From the NCBI GenBank assembly GCA_026388495.1, contig JAPLJQ010000369.1, positions 1-5,393 on the forward strand: 5,393 nucleotides of DNA. The letters are read 5' to 3'. The first letter of the stretch is position 1; every line of letters starts with the position of its first letter. The notes under the pieces were generated by a model. That model saw nothing but the letters and a program-made list of their open reading frames with translations, had not been told where the DNA came from and ran no database searches. The position numbers were made by a program, and so were the translations under genes. This DNA is from Deltaproteobacteria bacterium (GTDB lineage: Bacteria > Desulfobacterota > Syntrophia > Syntrophales > UBA2185). This document shows positions 3,802 through 5,393 of this stretch, piece by piece.

Positions 3802-5393
3802 TCACCGAATCCTGGAACCCGTTATAGGTTCCCTGTCAAAGGAAAGCACGGTCAGGCCTTCTTTTGAATCCGCGGCAAGAAGCATTCCGCGGGATTCGAC
3901 CCCCATGAGCTTCGCGGGTTTCAGATTGGCGACGATAACGACCTTTTTTCCGATCAGATCCGCCGGTTTATAATCTTTCCCGATACCGGCGACAATGGTT
4001 CGTTCCTCGCCCATATCGATCTTCAGTTTCAGCAGCTTGTCGGATTTGGGAACAGCCTCCGCCTCGATCACGGTGGCAACCCTGAGATCGATTTTTTCAA
4101 AATCTTCGTAGCTGATTTCCGCTTTTACGGGCTGGATGTCACCCCCATGAGTCTCGATCTGCCCTTCTTCTTTTTGATATTTTACCCTCGGGAACAGTGA
4201 ATCGGCACGCTTTAACGGAATGCCGCTGGAAATGCCTCCCCAGCGGCGGATACTGTCATAATTCTGTAAGGCGACATCCGTCATCCCGAGCTGCGCCATG
4301 ATCTTTTCCGCTGTGTCCGGCATAAAGGGTGAAATCAGCACAGCGATCATTCGAAGAGCCTCAAGGAGGTTATAGATGATCGTATCCAGCCTGACCTTGC
4401 TTGCCGGATCTTTTGCCAGGTTCCAGGGTTCGCGTTCCACAATATATTTATTCGTGACATTGATGAAATCCCAGATTGAAATCAGAGCTTTGTGAAAAGC
4501 AAGCTCACGGAAACAGGATTCAACCTCCACTAATACCTTCTCCGCCATCTCCACCAGCGGCAGACCCTCATACGCGGGAGAATGGGCCTCCGGCGCCTTT
4601 CCGTCGCAGTACTTGAAGGCCATCGTCATAACGCGACTCACCAGGTTACCCAGGTCATTGGCAAGATCGGAGTTGATTCTCTGGACGAAACTCTCCTCGC
4701 TGAAGTTTGAATCCAGTCCGAAAACCATTTCCCGCAGAAGAAAGTACCGGAAGGAATCCAGACCGTACTTGTCTTTAAGTTCCAGTGGTTTGACTACATT
4801 CCCCAGGGATTTTGACATTTTGCTTTGATCGACAACCCAGTAACCGTGGACATTCAGATGATTGTAAGGTTCGATACCCGCCGCTTTCAACATGGTTGGC
4901 CAGTAAATGCCGTGGGGTTTGAGAATATCCTTTGCGATCAGATGCTGGGCAACGGGCCAGAATGTCTTATAATTGTCCCCGTCGGGATAGCCCAGGGCCG
5001 TGATATAGTTGATCAGGGCGTCAAACCAGACATAGGTCACATACTGATCGTCAAAAGGAAGAGAGATACCCCACTCCAGTCTGCTTTTCGGCCTGGATAT
5101 GCACAGATCCTCAAGCGGTTCCCTCAGAAAGGCCAAGACTTCATTTCTATAACGTTCCGGTCTGATAAAATCAGGATGATCATGGATATGCCCGACGAGC
5201 CAGTCCTGATATTTGCTCATCTTGAAGAAATAGTTGCTTTCCTTCCGGTATTCGGGAGCGGTCTGATGATCGGGACAGAGGCCTTCCACCAGTTCTTTTT
5301 CCATGTAGAAACGTTCGCAGCCCACACAATAAAAGCCTTCATAGTTTCCAAAGTAGATATCTCCGGATTCATAGACTTTCTGAAGAATCAGCC
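3802..5393 (-). CDS. metG: Methionyl-tRNA synthetase, N-terminus beyond the window
   Basis: Class I aminoacyl-tRNA synthetase charging tRNA-Met in the cytoplasm. The window holds 529 codons plus the stop (first complete codon at 5391); roughly the first 110-130 residues with the HIGH motif are missing. Visible in order: the zinc-binding insertion FYCVGC...LCPDH (CxxC and CxxH), the WFDALINYITALGYPDGD methionine-pocket region (5028-4977), the KMSKS ATP loop intact at 4807-4821 (SKMSKSLGN), the helical anticodon-binding domain with NxxxxxxEPWNLAK, and from about 4116 to the end a fused Trbp111-like tRNA-binding OB domain (KIDLRVATVIEAE ... LKPAKLMGVESRGMLLAA), which dimerises many bacterial MetRS. 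The segment LIAKDILKPHGIYWP has Ala where Gly is common (GKDI). The GTG at 5325 is an internal Val codon, not the start. The downstream permease follows closely and is likely cotranscribed. Confidence 0.97.
   Translation of the reverse strand, partial: LILQKVYESGDIYFGNYEGFYCVGCERFYMEKELVEGLCPDHQTAPEYRKESNYFFKMSKYQDWLVGHIHDHPDFIRPERYRNEVLAFLREPLEDLCISRPKSRLEWGISLPFDDQYVTYVWFDALINYITALGYPDGDNYKTFWPVAQHLIAKDILKPHGIYWPTMLKAAGIEPYNHLNVHGYWVVDQSKMSKSLGNVVKPLELKDKYGLDSFRYFLLREMVFGLDSNFSEESFVQRINSDLANDLGNLVSRVMTMAFKYCDGKAPEAHSPAYEGLPLVEMAEKVLVEVESCFRELAFHKALISIWDFINVTNKYIVEREPWNLAKDPASKVRLDTIIYNLLEALRMIAVLISPFMPDTAEKIMAQLGMTDVALQNYDSIRRWGGISSGIPLKRADSLFPRVKYQKEEGQIETHGGDIQPVKAEISYEDFEKIDLRVATVIEAEAVPKSDKLLKLKIDMGEERTIVAGIGKDYKPADLIGKKVVIVANLKPAKLMGVESRGMLLAADSKEGLTVLSFDREPITGSRIR

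Noticed and set aside
3439..3867. 142-codon plus-strand ORF and other frames inside the permease and metG
   Set aside because: Shadows of strongly supported minus-strand genes, with no independent start signals or recognisable motifs.

Overview
The window looks like bacterial chromosome, probably Gram-negative. The MetRS type, the TauE/amidohydrolase neighbours and an integron-type recombination site would fit Desulfobacterota or another environmental proteobacterium, but this is an inference from protein style only. All confident genes lie on the minus strand, so in transcription order the window reads from right to left.

Right half (2137-5393): a compact housekeeping-style block. A 5'-truncated metG (methionyl-tRNA synthetase with a fused C-terminal tRNA-binding domain; start and HIGH motif lie beyond the right edge) is followed after about 34 bp by a TauE/SafE-family membrane permease. 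The permease stop codon overlaps the start codon of a metal-dependent amidohydrolase by 4 bases (ATGA). The permease and hydrolase are probably translationally coupled and may move and process the same small organic acid or sulfonate. The substrate cannot be read from the sequence.

Middle (about 1595-2136): some 540 bp without a confident gene. It contains a perfect 22-bp tandem duplication just behind the amidohydrolase, a weak 66-codon GTG ORF, a perfect 22-bp palindrome beside a TATAAT box, and a very AT-rich leader before the next gene.

Left part (134-1594): three small accessory genes with the layout of integron gene cassettes. An 89-aa uncharacterised protein is followed 30 bp after its stop by a 69-bp imperfect inverted repeat with integron attC anatomy: RYYYAAC- and GTTRRRY-type ends, mismatched arms and a TCAAACG box next to the core. 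After this site a new ribosome-binding site and start codon follow within about 20 bp and begin a 216-aa protein, possibly with a uracil-DNA-glycosylase-like fold. Only 14 bp later comes a zinc-ribbon protein. No integrase gene is visible, so this would be a CALIN-like cassette cluster or the far part of an integron array.

Left edge (1-133): the end of an IS21-type insertion sequence, recognised from two 20-bp terminal repeats spaced 24 bp apart. It has cut off the C-terminal part of the zinc-ribbon gene and supplies its present stop codon. The story from right to left is: conserved operon, junction region, cassette-like accessory genes, insertion sequence.
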